A DNA stretch of 64,000 nucleotides from contig JAOVVO010000442.1 in NCBI GenBank assembly GCA_028564675.1, positions 1-64,000 of the forward strand, written 5' to 3'. Of this stretch, positions 1 through 11,500 are shown piece after piece (position 1 is the first letter of the stretch; each line of letters begins with the position of its first letter). The notes beneath the pieces are model-generated. The model did no database searches and was not told the origin of the DNA. It saw nothing but the letters and a program-made list of their open reading frames with translations. The stretch is from Onchocerca lupi. Lineage: Eukaryota > Nematoda > Chromadorea > Rhabditida > Onchocercidae. The position numbers and the translations under genes were made by a program.

Positions 1-374
1 TATATATATATATTTATCCTGAAATAAAATGAATATTGCATTTTTTCTTTTTGAAATAATGAATATTATACTTTTTCTAACAACTGCACTGCAGAGAGCC
101 GCAAGAGGTGATCGAAACTGAACGATTTCGGGTCTACAATTGCTGTTCGCACGCATTCACGAGCATCTTCTATAGCAGATACAGCATCGACATCGGTATA
201 TGTTCTCAACAAAGCTGTCATCGTCTGAAACAGGGAAAAAACATATTATCAATAGCACTTCCTAGCAAACAGCTATTTAAAAAATTGTGAGTCAAGAAAA
301 CTTTTAACTATTAATTAGATAAAAAAGTAACTGTGGTTTTTCTACAGTTAAAATCTTTCGTTTGGTACTGGAAC

Positions 375-427
<53 letters not shown>

Positions 428-1954
428 GATCATTTTACTATGCACTTCTCCTTTTCTCAACAATTATCATTACTTTGTTTAATTTGTATTTGGTATAATG
501 CTGTTTAGTAGACTGCGGCCATTAAAATTTCACAAATCTCGGTGAAACATTACATGTGAAAAGCACGCTTAGCATAAGATAAAATCTTTGCTATTCTGAC
601 TTTTGCTAAGGCAGGCTAGCATATTCTGGTTCAAGATAATACTACAGCATTTCATACTATAACGCTTCCCTCACAATGACCAACTGAAAGGACCCATTTA
701 TTCTCTACAATAACGCATAAACAGCGTTTTAAAATTAAGGTGTGAAGTTCGTAAATCCATTATGTTCAACAACTTGCGCAGGAAAAGTGCTTCCTTAATC
801 AATATGATGCAGAAAATGCTTTCTATTTCGTTGAACACCGGTTCTGTTAAAGTCTAGATATAATGATTTAAAATTCACAATTGAAACCGCAATTATTTTG
901 GATGCTTTTATCTTATCGCTATGAACTTCGTCAAACTAACTTTAGCTGCTTGATCAGCTCTTCCGTCATGGATAAGAGCCCAGTGAATCAATCGCAAAAG
1001 ACTACGCTGTTGCTTCTGATCTAACGACCAACGATTAATATATTCATTCACTTTCTCAGTACTTGTATCCAGATCCCCGATAATTCGTGCTCGTCCGCAC
1101 AGAGCAACCAAAGCAAGATATAGAGCATGCTGCACTCGTGGATGCTTATTAAAAGCAAAAAATAAGTTTGAAAGAGTTCGAACAGCCGATGAAGCCTGAA
1201 AACCTACCATAATTTACAAACATCAGGAAAAAAAAGGTAAGAAAGAGTCTTCATCAATCCCAATATGGCTAAACCATTGCAGTATAAAGATAGAATAGCC
1301 AGAAACTGCCGACTCATTCACGGATATATTTTTCCTATGAATTTTCCAAACGAGAATACATTACACCACCATCTGTTTGCAGTCTAAATTCAGATGTGAC
1401 ATCTAGTAGTTCATTAGTGAAAATACCAACTATAGTAACAATAATAAGAATTAATAAATATGCAATTTAAGAATGAGTTCCGGAAACAGTTCCATTGTAA
1501 TAAAATCGAGTTGGAGTGGTAGGAAGAAAATTAAGGAGGATGGAGCAACTCACATTGCTATTCCATCCGGTGCCTTTGAAATTTTCTGAAGACAGTTGTC
1601 TGCAGAATTCATTGATTATTTTCTCAGCTGCTTCCGGCGTAAGTACAACAATAAGCGATGATATCGAATTCAAGATCATTTCCACTTCTTTTTCACTTTC
1701 TAAACTGCCCAAAACAGCGACTGCTTTAACCAATTCTTCCAAATTTTCACTGAAATCTGCCGGTCCTGAAAAATACAATATGACCAATCTAGTAAGTTAT
1801 TAACCATGAAGAATGCTTCTTTTACTACATATTACATGAATATACCCTCTTCGTTGATAGACGAGCCATGCTCCCTCATGTATGCACGCAGTTGTTGCAG
1901 CTGTATCCGATCGTCCGTGAATGCGAATACAGGTAAAGCCTTCGTGTCAGCCAT
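1..1954 (-). CDS. eif3m: eukaryotic translation initiation factor 3 subunit M (5' part)
   Basis: Subunit M of eIF3, the complex that brings mRNA and the initiator ternary complex to the 40S ribosome; in C. elegans this gene is cif-1. Four coding exons are visible on the minus strand: 1954-1846, 1765-1554, 1195-941 and 224-72, with phases that join cleanly (243 codons). The protein begins MADTKALPVFAF. Parts match the known family closely: LQQLRAYMREHGSSINEEG near the N-terminus, WSLDQKQQRSLLRLIHWALI in exon 3, and VDPKSFSFDHLLRL in exon 4. The human protein is about 374 residues, so roughly the last 130, including most of the C-terminal PCI domain, lie left of the window. The start is the first in-frame ATG, ten bases after a CTTTCAG acceptor. 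Exon order, phase and family fit leave little doubt. Confidence 0.93.
380..424. repeat. (TA)n microsatellite
   Basis: About 45 bases of uninterrupted TA dinucleotides, lying inside an intron of the eIF3m gene. A shorter TA run opens the window at 1-12. Such tracts vary in length between individuals and are often misassembled. Confidence 0.95.
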
Positions 1955-1963
1955 GTTTTAAGT

Positions 1964-1972
1964 GCTGAAAGA
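1964..1972 (-). promoter_or_regulatory. probable spliced-leader acceptor of eIF3m
   Basis: On the minus strand TCTCTTTCAG ends at 1965, so the mature mRNA would begin at 1964, ten bases before the ATG. No coding exon precedes it, as expected for a trans-splice site. A 5'-UTR intron is the alternative. Confidence 0.6.
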
Positions 1973-3761
1973 GACGAGAGTACCTGAAATTAACTTAAGA
2001 TCTTCGAAATAAATCATCACCTCACATAGCAATTACTCCTGGCCTTCTCCACACATCCCGACCAATCTCAACTCGACTCGCTATGAAATCTGCAGATCTC
2101 TCCGTGAGGAATAATTTTGCATTCATTCCACGAATTATGTCTCATTGGTTAGTACTAGAAGTGAAGTATATCGCCTCCGATTATAATTTCGATAGATAGC
2201 TAAAATTACAAATTTGCAAATTTTCATAAAAAAATACAATTGCTATTTGTAACAGAAATCCGTGAGTAGGAAATATTGAAAAGGTGAACGTTTATGATTA
2301 AACAGAATGCATCATAACACACGTCCCGGATAAATCAAATCAACATGAAAAGAATGAAAAAGTCTTTGATTTCTTCCGTAGCAACTGATATTATATATCC
2401 CGGCAGTCAGAATGATCATTTCTGAGAACGATGTCTATAACATTTTCAGCAGCGATACTGAATGAGTTGAATTTCAGTAATCATCAAAAAGTACTTCTGT
2501 CTCATTCAGTCAAGAAATCATTGTTCTCAGCATTAATTGAAGATACTGCTTTTGTACTACTGCTTCGAAAATTGTTAACACTTGCATGTCAAAATATGTT
2601 GATTAAATCTTGCCCTGTCATCACTGGGATTTAACTTTGAAGATGTAGTCGAATCTCAAATACCATCTATTTTATAATCTTTACAACTGTCTTAAAATGG
2701 AGAAAATCATGAAGATTTGGTTTCATAGAATGGCAAAGCAAATTTTGAATATCTGTGTTTCCAATTAATGTCACTTCTCGAAGAATTTGTTTATATATCC
2801 TGTTTCAGTTCTCAAACGATGCCATATTAATCTCCAGCTGTTCAACAAAATCAAAAGAAAGTACGATGTCAACACTTCCAAATTGATTCCTTCACATCAT
2901 CTGGATCAAATTTTACATCACCATCAGTCCTGCCAATATTGCCGTTGCTTCGCGGTCCCTTCTAGACAAGCAAATCGAACAACACTAACGCTTAAGCAGT
3001 TGACTTTACTTATTCAGTGAAAATCATCTAGTAAATTCAGGCTGATACTTCAAACTTACAGTCATGTCTTATGCTTAGGGACAAATCGATTCTCTGAATA
3101 ACAATTTCCTCGATCTTATATATACTGATAGTCACATTAACAGTTATTTGTCTTCTCGGCAAAATCTCCGCTATTGTTCGACTGAGAATATCAGAAACCC
3201 TTATTGAAACAATTCAATTCATCTTTATTGATCACAAGGATTCTGCTTGTTCAACAATATCAAGCATAACAGATCACTTTCCCATTCTCAGTCCAACAGT
3301 AAAGCTTAATGGTTCGTGGATTGTCCGAAATAATAGAAATGAAAATGTTTTTGAAACCGTTCGATCCTCTTTGCTTGCCTATTGCTCCAATCCCAACGCA
3401 CCAATCATTGGCGGCACCGTAATCACAGAAAGAATTTAATTGGTCAAATGGCGAAACATTAAGTGCAAAAGTTTAATTCATCAATATCGTGCTGAGAATA
3501 TTATGATCTTTCTTGGGAATGGTCATCATTGTTGCCTAGCTGTGTAATAAAGGATCTTGGAAAATTGGGACGTATGTAGGAATTATAATTGGATCCAAAC
3601 TATAACTGGATCCACGAACAAACCAATAGTTGATTATGAAATGATGTTTTATTTTGAAAACTTTCAAAAACTTTACAACAAATTCAATACAAACAAATAA
3701 TGCTCTCCAGGGATATTATTCATGTATTAACATTCAACAAAATCAAAAATGCATCCAATAT
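1973..3761. other. intergenic region between mrps-5 and eIF3m
   Basis: About 1.8 kb between the mrps-5 stop codon and the eIF3m start. No intact gene can be assembled. The part from about 2400 to 3440 is less AT-rich and holds broken coding-like frames, described separately; the rest looks like ordinary intergenic sequence. Confidence 0.6.
2400..3110 (-). pseudogene. possible decayed coding sequence, unidentified
   Basis: One minus-strand frame runs through peptide-like stretches such as VDIVLSFDFVEQLEINMASF, KQILREVTLIGNTDIQNLL and TKAVSSINAENNDFLTE, interrupted by about ten stop codons. A neighbouring frame gives GRTDGDVKFDPDDVKESIWK just upstream. No splice sites remove the stops. This pattern fits a gene that has lost function, or an old insertion, but I do not recognise the family. 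Plus-strand frames across 2431-2634, 2787-3020 and about 3100-3438 are also open, so the strand is not certain. Chance frames in AT-rich DNA remain a real alternative. Confidence 0.25.
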
Positions 3762-6173
3762 TTATTTTTCCTCAGATTTTGGCAGAATTTCCGACAAGCC
3801 AATTCCTTTGGGCAACGGAACCAATCCATTTACCATATTCTGGTGTTTTTGTTCAGCCCATTTCCGACGTTCATCGCGAGTCCAACGCGGTACAACATCA
3901 TCGGCCATCAACCGTATCATGCTCTAGTAAGAAGGAATTCTAATAAAACAGTAAACTTGTTTTAATGAAATAGTAATCAGTAACTTTTGTTTTAATGAAA
4001 CAGTATTTAGCTTCAAATACATTTCATATATGATCAAAATACAATCTATCAAAAATATTTAATGTTAGTAAGAATTCATTTCTTTTTGATTTTACAAAAA
4101 ATTATTGTTCTCGCACTGGTTTTAAAAGTAAACAAAAAAGAGATGAATACTTTATCCCGATTTCGGAAACGATGTTTGAGCGCCTCAGCAGCAAGATGAT
4201 TAGGCAGATTTGCATAGAAGGGGACCTGTTTTTTGATCACTGGCAAACGTCCTTCGCCATAAAAATCATTTAGCAATAATTTCTGAAAATGTTAATATAA
4301 TCTTTGCTTTCTTTTATTAATTATTTGATTTGTGAAAATGAAAGAATCGATGAACTTAGTCTTTTTAACAAACTTGTCGACAAAATTTTCTGATGATTGT
4401 CACGTAAATAGTGTGATAAATAGTTAAACTCACTTCTTTAGGTTCAATATCTCTCTCTGTTCTCAATTCTGCATACAAAGGAGAAGCTACTTTGACAGGA
4501 AAATATCTTTTGTGCGGAGAAAGTTCAACAACATGTAACTTCTTGCGTTCTGCAAGCTGTTGATGAGTTTCTTGATTCAAAAGACCTGAAAACAATCATA
4601 TGGAGATATCGAGAGATAAAGAAATAAAACAAGCAGATACGAAAAAAAAAGACTTATATCCATTTTAACTTTTATTAAAAGCAATCCCAAAGCTATTCTC
4701 ACAATGATTATAAATTATTCGTTGTAGACTTTTAAAAGAGTAAAAATGAACTATAACTTGGGTTATCCTAAAACAGACAAATTAACAATTAACACTGCGG
4801 AAGCATATGTAAGTTAGATTAACGAACTTATAAAATTATTAATGACACTTCTGAAAATAATTACTTAAAACTTGTTATTTAGCATATGCATTCTATGGCT
4901 ACCATTTCGGACAGTAGTTGAAAATACGAATTTAAACATATGCGATCATCTTTCCTTTGTCTCATCAATACATAGTTAAATAAGGAAAATTAGCAAATTA
5001 TACATAAACTTATAATCTGATTTCAACTCCAAAATTGACAAGTTTTACACTCATTCTTAGCTGGCATTTTATATGGAAATGAAAAGAGATATGTTTTCGA
5101 ATCAATCGAATTTCTTTTTGAATTCGATCAGAAATGATATCCGTAAATAAGCTATTCTACTCAAAATTTATGAAAAAAGATGTGATATACCTTATATCAA
5201 TTAGTATTAAATAAAGATTACAATCAAGTCAAAAGTATGATGAATACAGCCTATGATTTAAATAAACTTAACAAAATTTGGTCCAATCAATCAAAAATTA
5301 CATTGCAATTCTTGAGAATAAGTCCCTAATTCGAGTCTTAAAAAATAAATCTTTGGAAAAATATTGAAAAATGCAATTCATTGAATTATCAACTAGCTTC
5401 TCTTAGTGCTCATCAGATCTATCAGACATTACTGAAGAGATGTCTCAGTAAAGTTCGAAAGTATGAAAGCATTTCAAATAAGGATTCGATTTTGATTTCC
5501 AAAGTTAGTGTTGAAATCAAAAGAGAAATGATGAACAATGGGAAAAATCCTGAAAAGTATTACACCGATATTGTCAATCAAGAATTGACAAACTAATAAT
5601 AAACTTTAGAGGAAAAGCTGTAGATAATCGAAAATAAATCTTTCATAACCGCGTATGCTGAACCATTTCCAATAAAGAAATCATTTCACGAGTCTGAATT
5701 TTAAAAAAAAAGAAAAGAAAAAGAAAAAGGAAACAAAAATTTCGCTTCTTTTAATAATAACGAAATATTAAGGAAATCGTGGGTTAGATATAGTATAAAG
5801 GACGGATACAGAATGCTTTAAAAAAATGCATCAACTATTAAAAATGTACAAATAAAAATTGCACAACATCAAATATGATCTTTTGATTTTTTCTTTAAAT
5901 TAAAAAAAAAAAATAAAATTATTCTACAATTTTTAGATTTTCTGATAATTCACCTATAAAGAAAGCATGCGTAAGTGCGATATAATTTCTGGTAGAACCC
6001 ATTACCTTACATTCGAGATCTTTGATACCAAGTACCTGGAAACTGCTTGCTTTAAACTAAAAATTTTCGATATAAGAAGACATGTAAGGAGAAAAAAGGA
6101 TCACATGTGAACGTAAGAATTTTTTTGATTTGAATTCTAAATTCATAGATAATAACTGGAGAGTTGCAGTAAA

Positions 6174-6208
<35 letters not shown>

Positions 6209-7610
6209 TACTGTCATTTTATTCAAAACTGGAGAAATTTTCAAAAATAGAACAAGATCACCTCACAAATTTTCATGAGTCTTGGATGAGCGACTATACC
6301 AAAATCTTTCGGTCTTCTCTGAGCAAAAATTCGAGTGCCACGACATTCGGCATAGAAATCCTGATATATTGTACGGTTCTCTAAAAGTTCCACATAAACC
6401 AATTTTCTTGATGCCATCTTCATTCCGTTCACAATAGCACGAATATGATGTTTCAGACCAGCTTTGCCAATTGCATAACCACCAAGACCATTTCCATTAC
6501 CTGTGATAATTAAGGCCGACATCGTGTGCTGTCGACCGTACGATGTCATGTTTGTGGTTCTCCGTAGCTATAATATAGAAAAATAAAAGAAATTTAAGTA
6601 AGTTTAATATGATAATGGAAAGACAGAGCAACATGTCGGGAGAAGATTTTCGATGAGCCATTATCAATGCATAAATACGGGAATCTTTCTATATCCATTA
6701 TTCATCATCAATATTTCAAAGCTGGTCAGCTTTATAATTATTATACATCATATAGTGATAACAAATAATTGAAGTATTTTTTTTGTCACTGTAATCAAAA
6801 TGCCTTTCCAAACTTGCTAATTGGATCCATAAACAAAATACACGCACCTGAAGGCAATAAGTTTGAAAGTCATCAAAATAAATATCGCCAACAGGCGGTG
6901 GTGGACCCAATTTCTGACCTTCAACTCGAACGCCAGCAAAACCACGTTCCAATGGATGTAACTTCTCCTTCATTCTTTTTTTCCTAAAAATTTATAGCTT
7001 GAGCCAGGAACTCTAAATGATAATCTAAAGAAAATAAAACTAAGTGAATTTATTTGCATCACGACAAAAAGCAACTGACGAAGGTCGAGTAGCTATGATA
7101 TTTTTCAGACGTTCTTCAACAGCATCGATTTCTTCCTTTGTTTTCTCCATCACCATCATTGGCTCATCGTTTGGTACAGTTAAAGGAGCATTCAGGCCAG
7201 GATACTTTACTTTTATAGGACCTAAAGAGTTCACTCCAAGAAAATTCAGTTTTCACTATCTATAACCGAATTTCAACATACAAAGTAAATATAATGAACT
7301 TACCAGCACCGATGCGGTAAAACTTCTGAAGATTTAAAACACTCTGGCGAGTTTTGGCTCTTCCTTTCTTAATACCAGCTGGCGAAAGTGATGTAACCGT
7401 CTTCCATAATTCTCGAGCAGGTTCTTAATAATTCAACGCAGTTAAGAATACAATAAATTATAAAGAAAAGTCAATTACAATTTAACCTATTGTTTGATTA
7501 AACGAAATAACTATTAAACAGAAAAAAATCCATTAAAGCAAACACAAACTTCTCGTGAAGAAATTGACTGTATTTTGTCGTATTTGATTAAACGGGATTA
7601 ACGATGCCAT
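3762..7610 (-). CDS. mrps-5: mitochondrial small ribosomal subunit protein uS5m (MRPS5)
   Basis: Component of the mitochondrial small ribosomal subunit, acting in the matrix. Nine exons: 7610-7550, 7423-7304, 7221-7080, 6983-6848, 6567-6262, 6035-5954, 4585-4434, 4282-4151 and 3923-3762. Phases join throughout to give 431 codons including stop (430 aa, the same length as the human protein). The N-terminus MASLIPFNQIRQNTVNFFTR is basic, amphipathic and free of acidic residues, as in a mitochondrial presequence. The S5 domain starts near residue 170 with SALIITGNGNGLGGYAIGKA. The S5 C-terminal part follows with VLGIKD and NQETHQQLAERKKLHVVEL, which is diagnostic of MRPS5. The short 82-base exon 6 has no long open frame of its own and was found by matching the gap in the protein. 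One donor (GTCAGT at 7079) was chosen by phase. Confidence 0.95.
5407..5596 (+). CDS. possible small gene or exon nested antisense in an mrps-5 intron
   Basis: Lies wholly inside the 1.4 kb intron between mrps-5 exons 6 and 7, on the opposite strand. A pyrimidine-rich acceptor (CTTCTCTTAG) is followed by an open frame of 63 codons beginning SAHQIYQTLLKRCLSKVRKY and ending in TAA at 5594-5596, with AATAAA overlapping the end. Codon choice and composition (lysine, arginine and glutamate-rich helices) look protein-like. The IYQTLLKR stretch and the later KREMMNNGKNPEKYY loosely recall LYR-motif mitochondrial assembly factors, but that is only an impression. No first exon with an ATG was found upstream, so it may be a relic or a chance frame. 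Confidence 0.3.
6177..6204. repeat. A28 homopolymer
   Basis: Run of 28 A in the intron after mrps-5 exon 5. Similar long A or T runs recur in the window at about 8775, 13896, 25416, 30429, 43936 and 52102. Confidence 0.95.
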
Positions 7611-7632
7611 TTCGCACAAAAAGTGCTACAAA

Positions 7633-7640
7633 CCTGAAGC
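7633..7640 (-). promoter_or_regulatory. probable spliced-leader acceptor of mrps-5
   Basis: GGGCTTCAG on the minus strand ends at 7634, 23 bases before the mrps-5 ATG, with no coding sequence between. It is either a trans-splice site or a 5'-UTR intron end. Confidence 0.45.
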
Positions 7641-8550
7641 CCGAACTATTTTAACCTTTCGTACTGTTAAATGGCATCGTATCAATTTCCACTCATAGCT
7701 GAAACAAAATATAACAAAATGTTAACACTCTAACAGTTATCTACTCATCTATATAATAAGTTGGGTAAGGAAAAGCTACGTCTGTTTGATCTATTTTTAA
7801 GTTAACTATTAATATTTCAATCATTTTATTTCCTTTGTGATAATCCATAATCTAAAATGCATTTACAATTTATATGTGCCTGTGCAAATTATCACATAAA
7901 TAATACTGATTTAATAGAAATGACAGAAGAATTGTGTATATATAATAAAGCCTTGCGGTTGAGTACTTTTTCTGTAAAAATTATCACATTGTGGAAATTT
8001 ATTTTTTTTATAATCAGTTTGCCTCTTGAACGAAATAAATGATAAAAATGACGAAACACAACGAAACAAATGATCATAAATATGAACGACTAAGAAACAA
8101 CCAAAACTAGTGATAAGAAAGTGAAGATAAATTAACACTACTATGTATTAAATGTATGATGGATTCACCCGTAATCGCTAACTCGGCTTACACAAATAAA
8201 AAGAAGTTGATGAAAGTTCGTATCCCAGAAATATAAGATTAATCAAACATCATATCAAAGCTGCCATATTGCATTTAAAATATAATCTTTCATCCCTATC
8301 AAGGTTCAGTTAATTTCAACATTTGAACAATGCAGAAAATATAAAGAATAGGATATCATAAATCCACGATATACATTACAGATATAATCTTATGCTTTAA
8401 TAAAGGGAAATGTAGTTGGATGATTGCAAAAGAAATACATGATATAAAACTTTATAATAATACATCTTCACAAATATTACAGTTATTCTCATGCTTCCAA
8501 GAGATATTGGAGAGGAGGCTCTGTTATGAACATATATAGTTTGAAGATGC
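7641..8550. other. intergenic region between sel-1 and mrps-5
   Basis: About 900 bp of AT-rich DNA between the sel-1 stop and the mrps-5 leader. Open frames on both strands at 7857-8138 are AT-driven with no splice or family support. Nothing else is recognisable. Confidence 0.6.
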
Positions 8551-11500
8551 TCAAGCCATAAGCCCTACAAACCTTTGCCTCCTGTAACCCATCCATAAAA
8601 TAATTATTAAGCCAAAAAATAATGTTATCGCATACAAATCCCAATTCGCACCAAAGACATAATCGAGCATTGTCACAAAAGAATTCTGAAAAACATCTGA
8701 TCATATTTTAGAAGCAACAAAATTCTAAAACCTATTTCACGTGAATTGAAATTAAAAATGAATTGTTTTTTTATAAAAAAAAAAAAAAAAAAAGAATTTG
8801 TTAACTTTCTTTTACTAAAATTGATAGCGTGAAATAAGTGCAGCTAAAATTACGAGAATAGCATGAGCGTCGAAAATATAGAACTTATTCCAACACATTT
8901 TTCTTTGGTTTAAATACTTTTGAGGAGCATTTTCAAACATACCTCTTTAAAATATTCTACTATGAACAACGCTGTAAGTTTCATGAGAGCAAGACTGACT
9001 GGCATATAAGCATCTGTACTTGTTTCTGCAGCCATGTCATAAAATCGTTTTGCCAAATGGATATCCTGAAATTCGTTCAGAATTTTTTCAGAATTACTTT
9101 TCATTTCAAATTCTATTTTTATTTATTGAATATTTTTGAAAATGTTGCGATACTATAAAGAATTAACAAGTCAAGAAAGTCACGAAATTTAAAATTTAAC
9201 AATGTTCGACAGTAACAACAATACATATTTTAAGAATCAATGCAAAACTGTTATAAATCATGATATTATGATATACAACATAACAGCAGAAGTCTGCACA
9301 TTACAACAGTAAATCATATATAAGCCATTGCGCAAACGTCTGGATAAAGAAATAGGAAAAAAATCCGCTTAAAAACAAACCTTATTGATTCCAAGACCTT
9401 GCTCATGCATATAGCCCAAATTGAACATCGCTTGTGCGGCCTGATGTCGATCACTAGCAATTTTATACTGAGCTGCTGCCATTTCGTAATCAACAGGAGT
9501 ACCATAACCGTAATAATAATAATCCCCCAATTTTATGCGCGCATAAGCATAATCTTGATTTGCAGAACGTTGCCAATGAAGCAAAGCACGTTGTAACGCC
9601 TCTTCATTCGGAAACAAATTCGATTCTCCTAAAAATAAGGATTATAAAGCAAAAAATTAATAAGCTTCTCAAATTCCAAAGTATGTTTTTAAGATAATCA
9701 TGCAACTGGAAAAATAATAAATTCAAGAATTATCAAAAGCAAGGTACAACAAAATAATACAACACTATTTAAAGCTTTTTCAGAAATTCAATTATACTAT
9801 ATTTCCACATTTTCTTGCGAAGTCATTCAAAAAACTTACCACGATCAATAATATAAGCGAAATTAGTTTGTGCTGGTTCGTAACCTAGTTCAGCTAAGAA
9901 AAGATACTTAAAGGCAGCTTCATCTACCCGTCCATTACGATAACTAGTATATGCTTCCATGAGACGCTCTGACCAACGTCCTCGTTCAGCAACATTTTTA
10001 TACAATTCAACAGCTGTATGACAATTTCGTGGCACACCAGTACCTAAAAAATTATCAACTTCATGTAACACAAATCACTGAGAGTGGAAGAAAGTGAAAC
10101 AGAAAATTATTTTATAATCAAAGAACAAATTCAGGATGTAAATAATTGAAACTTACAAACCTGTAGCATGAATTTGCGCCAAATTAAAATATGCATTGAC
10201 ATGCCCTGACTGCGAAGCCAACTGAAAATATTTTATAGCCAACTTGAAATCTCTCTTTACACCAAGTCCTCCTGAAAATATATGGTTTGAAACTATACTT
10301 TCTTGCCCTTTGCTTTAAGATTAAAATAACAAAATGTCCTACTGGTTCGAAAAATATTACAACGAAAAAAAAAAAACAAAAAACATTGTATTGGAAATTA
10401 TATAATGGAATTTACTGAAGTGAAGATAGCCCAAATTTAATTGTCCATCAACCCATCCCTGTTCAGCAGCCAAAGTAAACAATTTTGCTGCCTTGGCATA
10501 ATCTTGTTTTACTCCTTTACCATACATATACATTATGGCCAGACCGCTTTGTCCAACTGGATTCCCCTGCAAATCACAGCAAATGTTTTCTGATAGTTCA
10601 AATTGTCATTAAATTACTAATATGAATAAATTTAAATACAACGTAATACTTTGTCTGCCGCTTTTTTAAAAAATTGAAAAGCAGTAGCATTATCCTGTGG
10701 TGTCGCTGATGTGCCATCTAAATACATCTTGCCCAAATATGCGTATGCATTGGTGCTGCCCGCTTGAGCAGCCGTTGAAAAGTACTGACTGGCTAAATCC
10801 ATGTTTTGTTCTACACCTCGTCCGCCAGTTAAATATAGCTGACCAAGACCAACCTTAAATTCCCATCAGTAAAAGCAAATCAATACAAAACATAATATAT
10901 CAAACACAACTAAACGTGTTAATATTGACAATTATAGTAATAAATTGGTAATAAACACACTGTTTAATAATACTTGTTTTCAAAATCAGAGTTCACAATT
11001 CTTCCAAGAACACCTTTACTTTGCTTTTTCTTTTAAATTATTGCAGCAGAAAAGATGTGGATACTTGATGTTACACAGAAATCATTCCTTCATTTTTGAT
11101 GACCATTTTCTGCACAGTAGTACTGTTTCAGCGACAAGAACTGCTTCATAATGATTTTTAACTAGTACTTCCACTAAGCTCATCATATGAAATTCTGCCA
11201 TGTATAGCAAGGCTAGAAGTATCCATTTTATGCTCTATTATTTTGAAGTTTTGAACCATCCTAAACTGTAATTTTTGTGTTTTTCGACAAAAAGGATATT
11301 GATTTTAAACTTTTCAACTTTGAATTCATAGCTAAATCAATAACTTATTTTGTTCAGCAATATTATTCCATCTTGCTTTTAAATATGCACTTAATGTGGA
11401 TTGAAACTGTTCATTATCAATATTATTTTCCTAAGAAATAAATTTTATCTAATATTCAAGACGCGAGCTATTATTTATATGTTGATTTCATATTGTTAAA

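Noticed and set aside
10945..11151. Plus-strand frame of 68 codons inside the largest sel-1 intron, with short peptide-like frames on the other strand.
   Set aside because: No splice sites or family match. The sel-1 protein is continuous across the intron without it.
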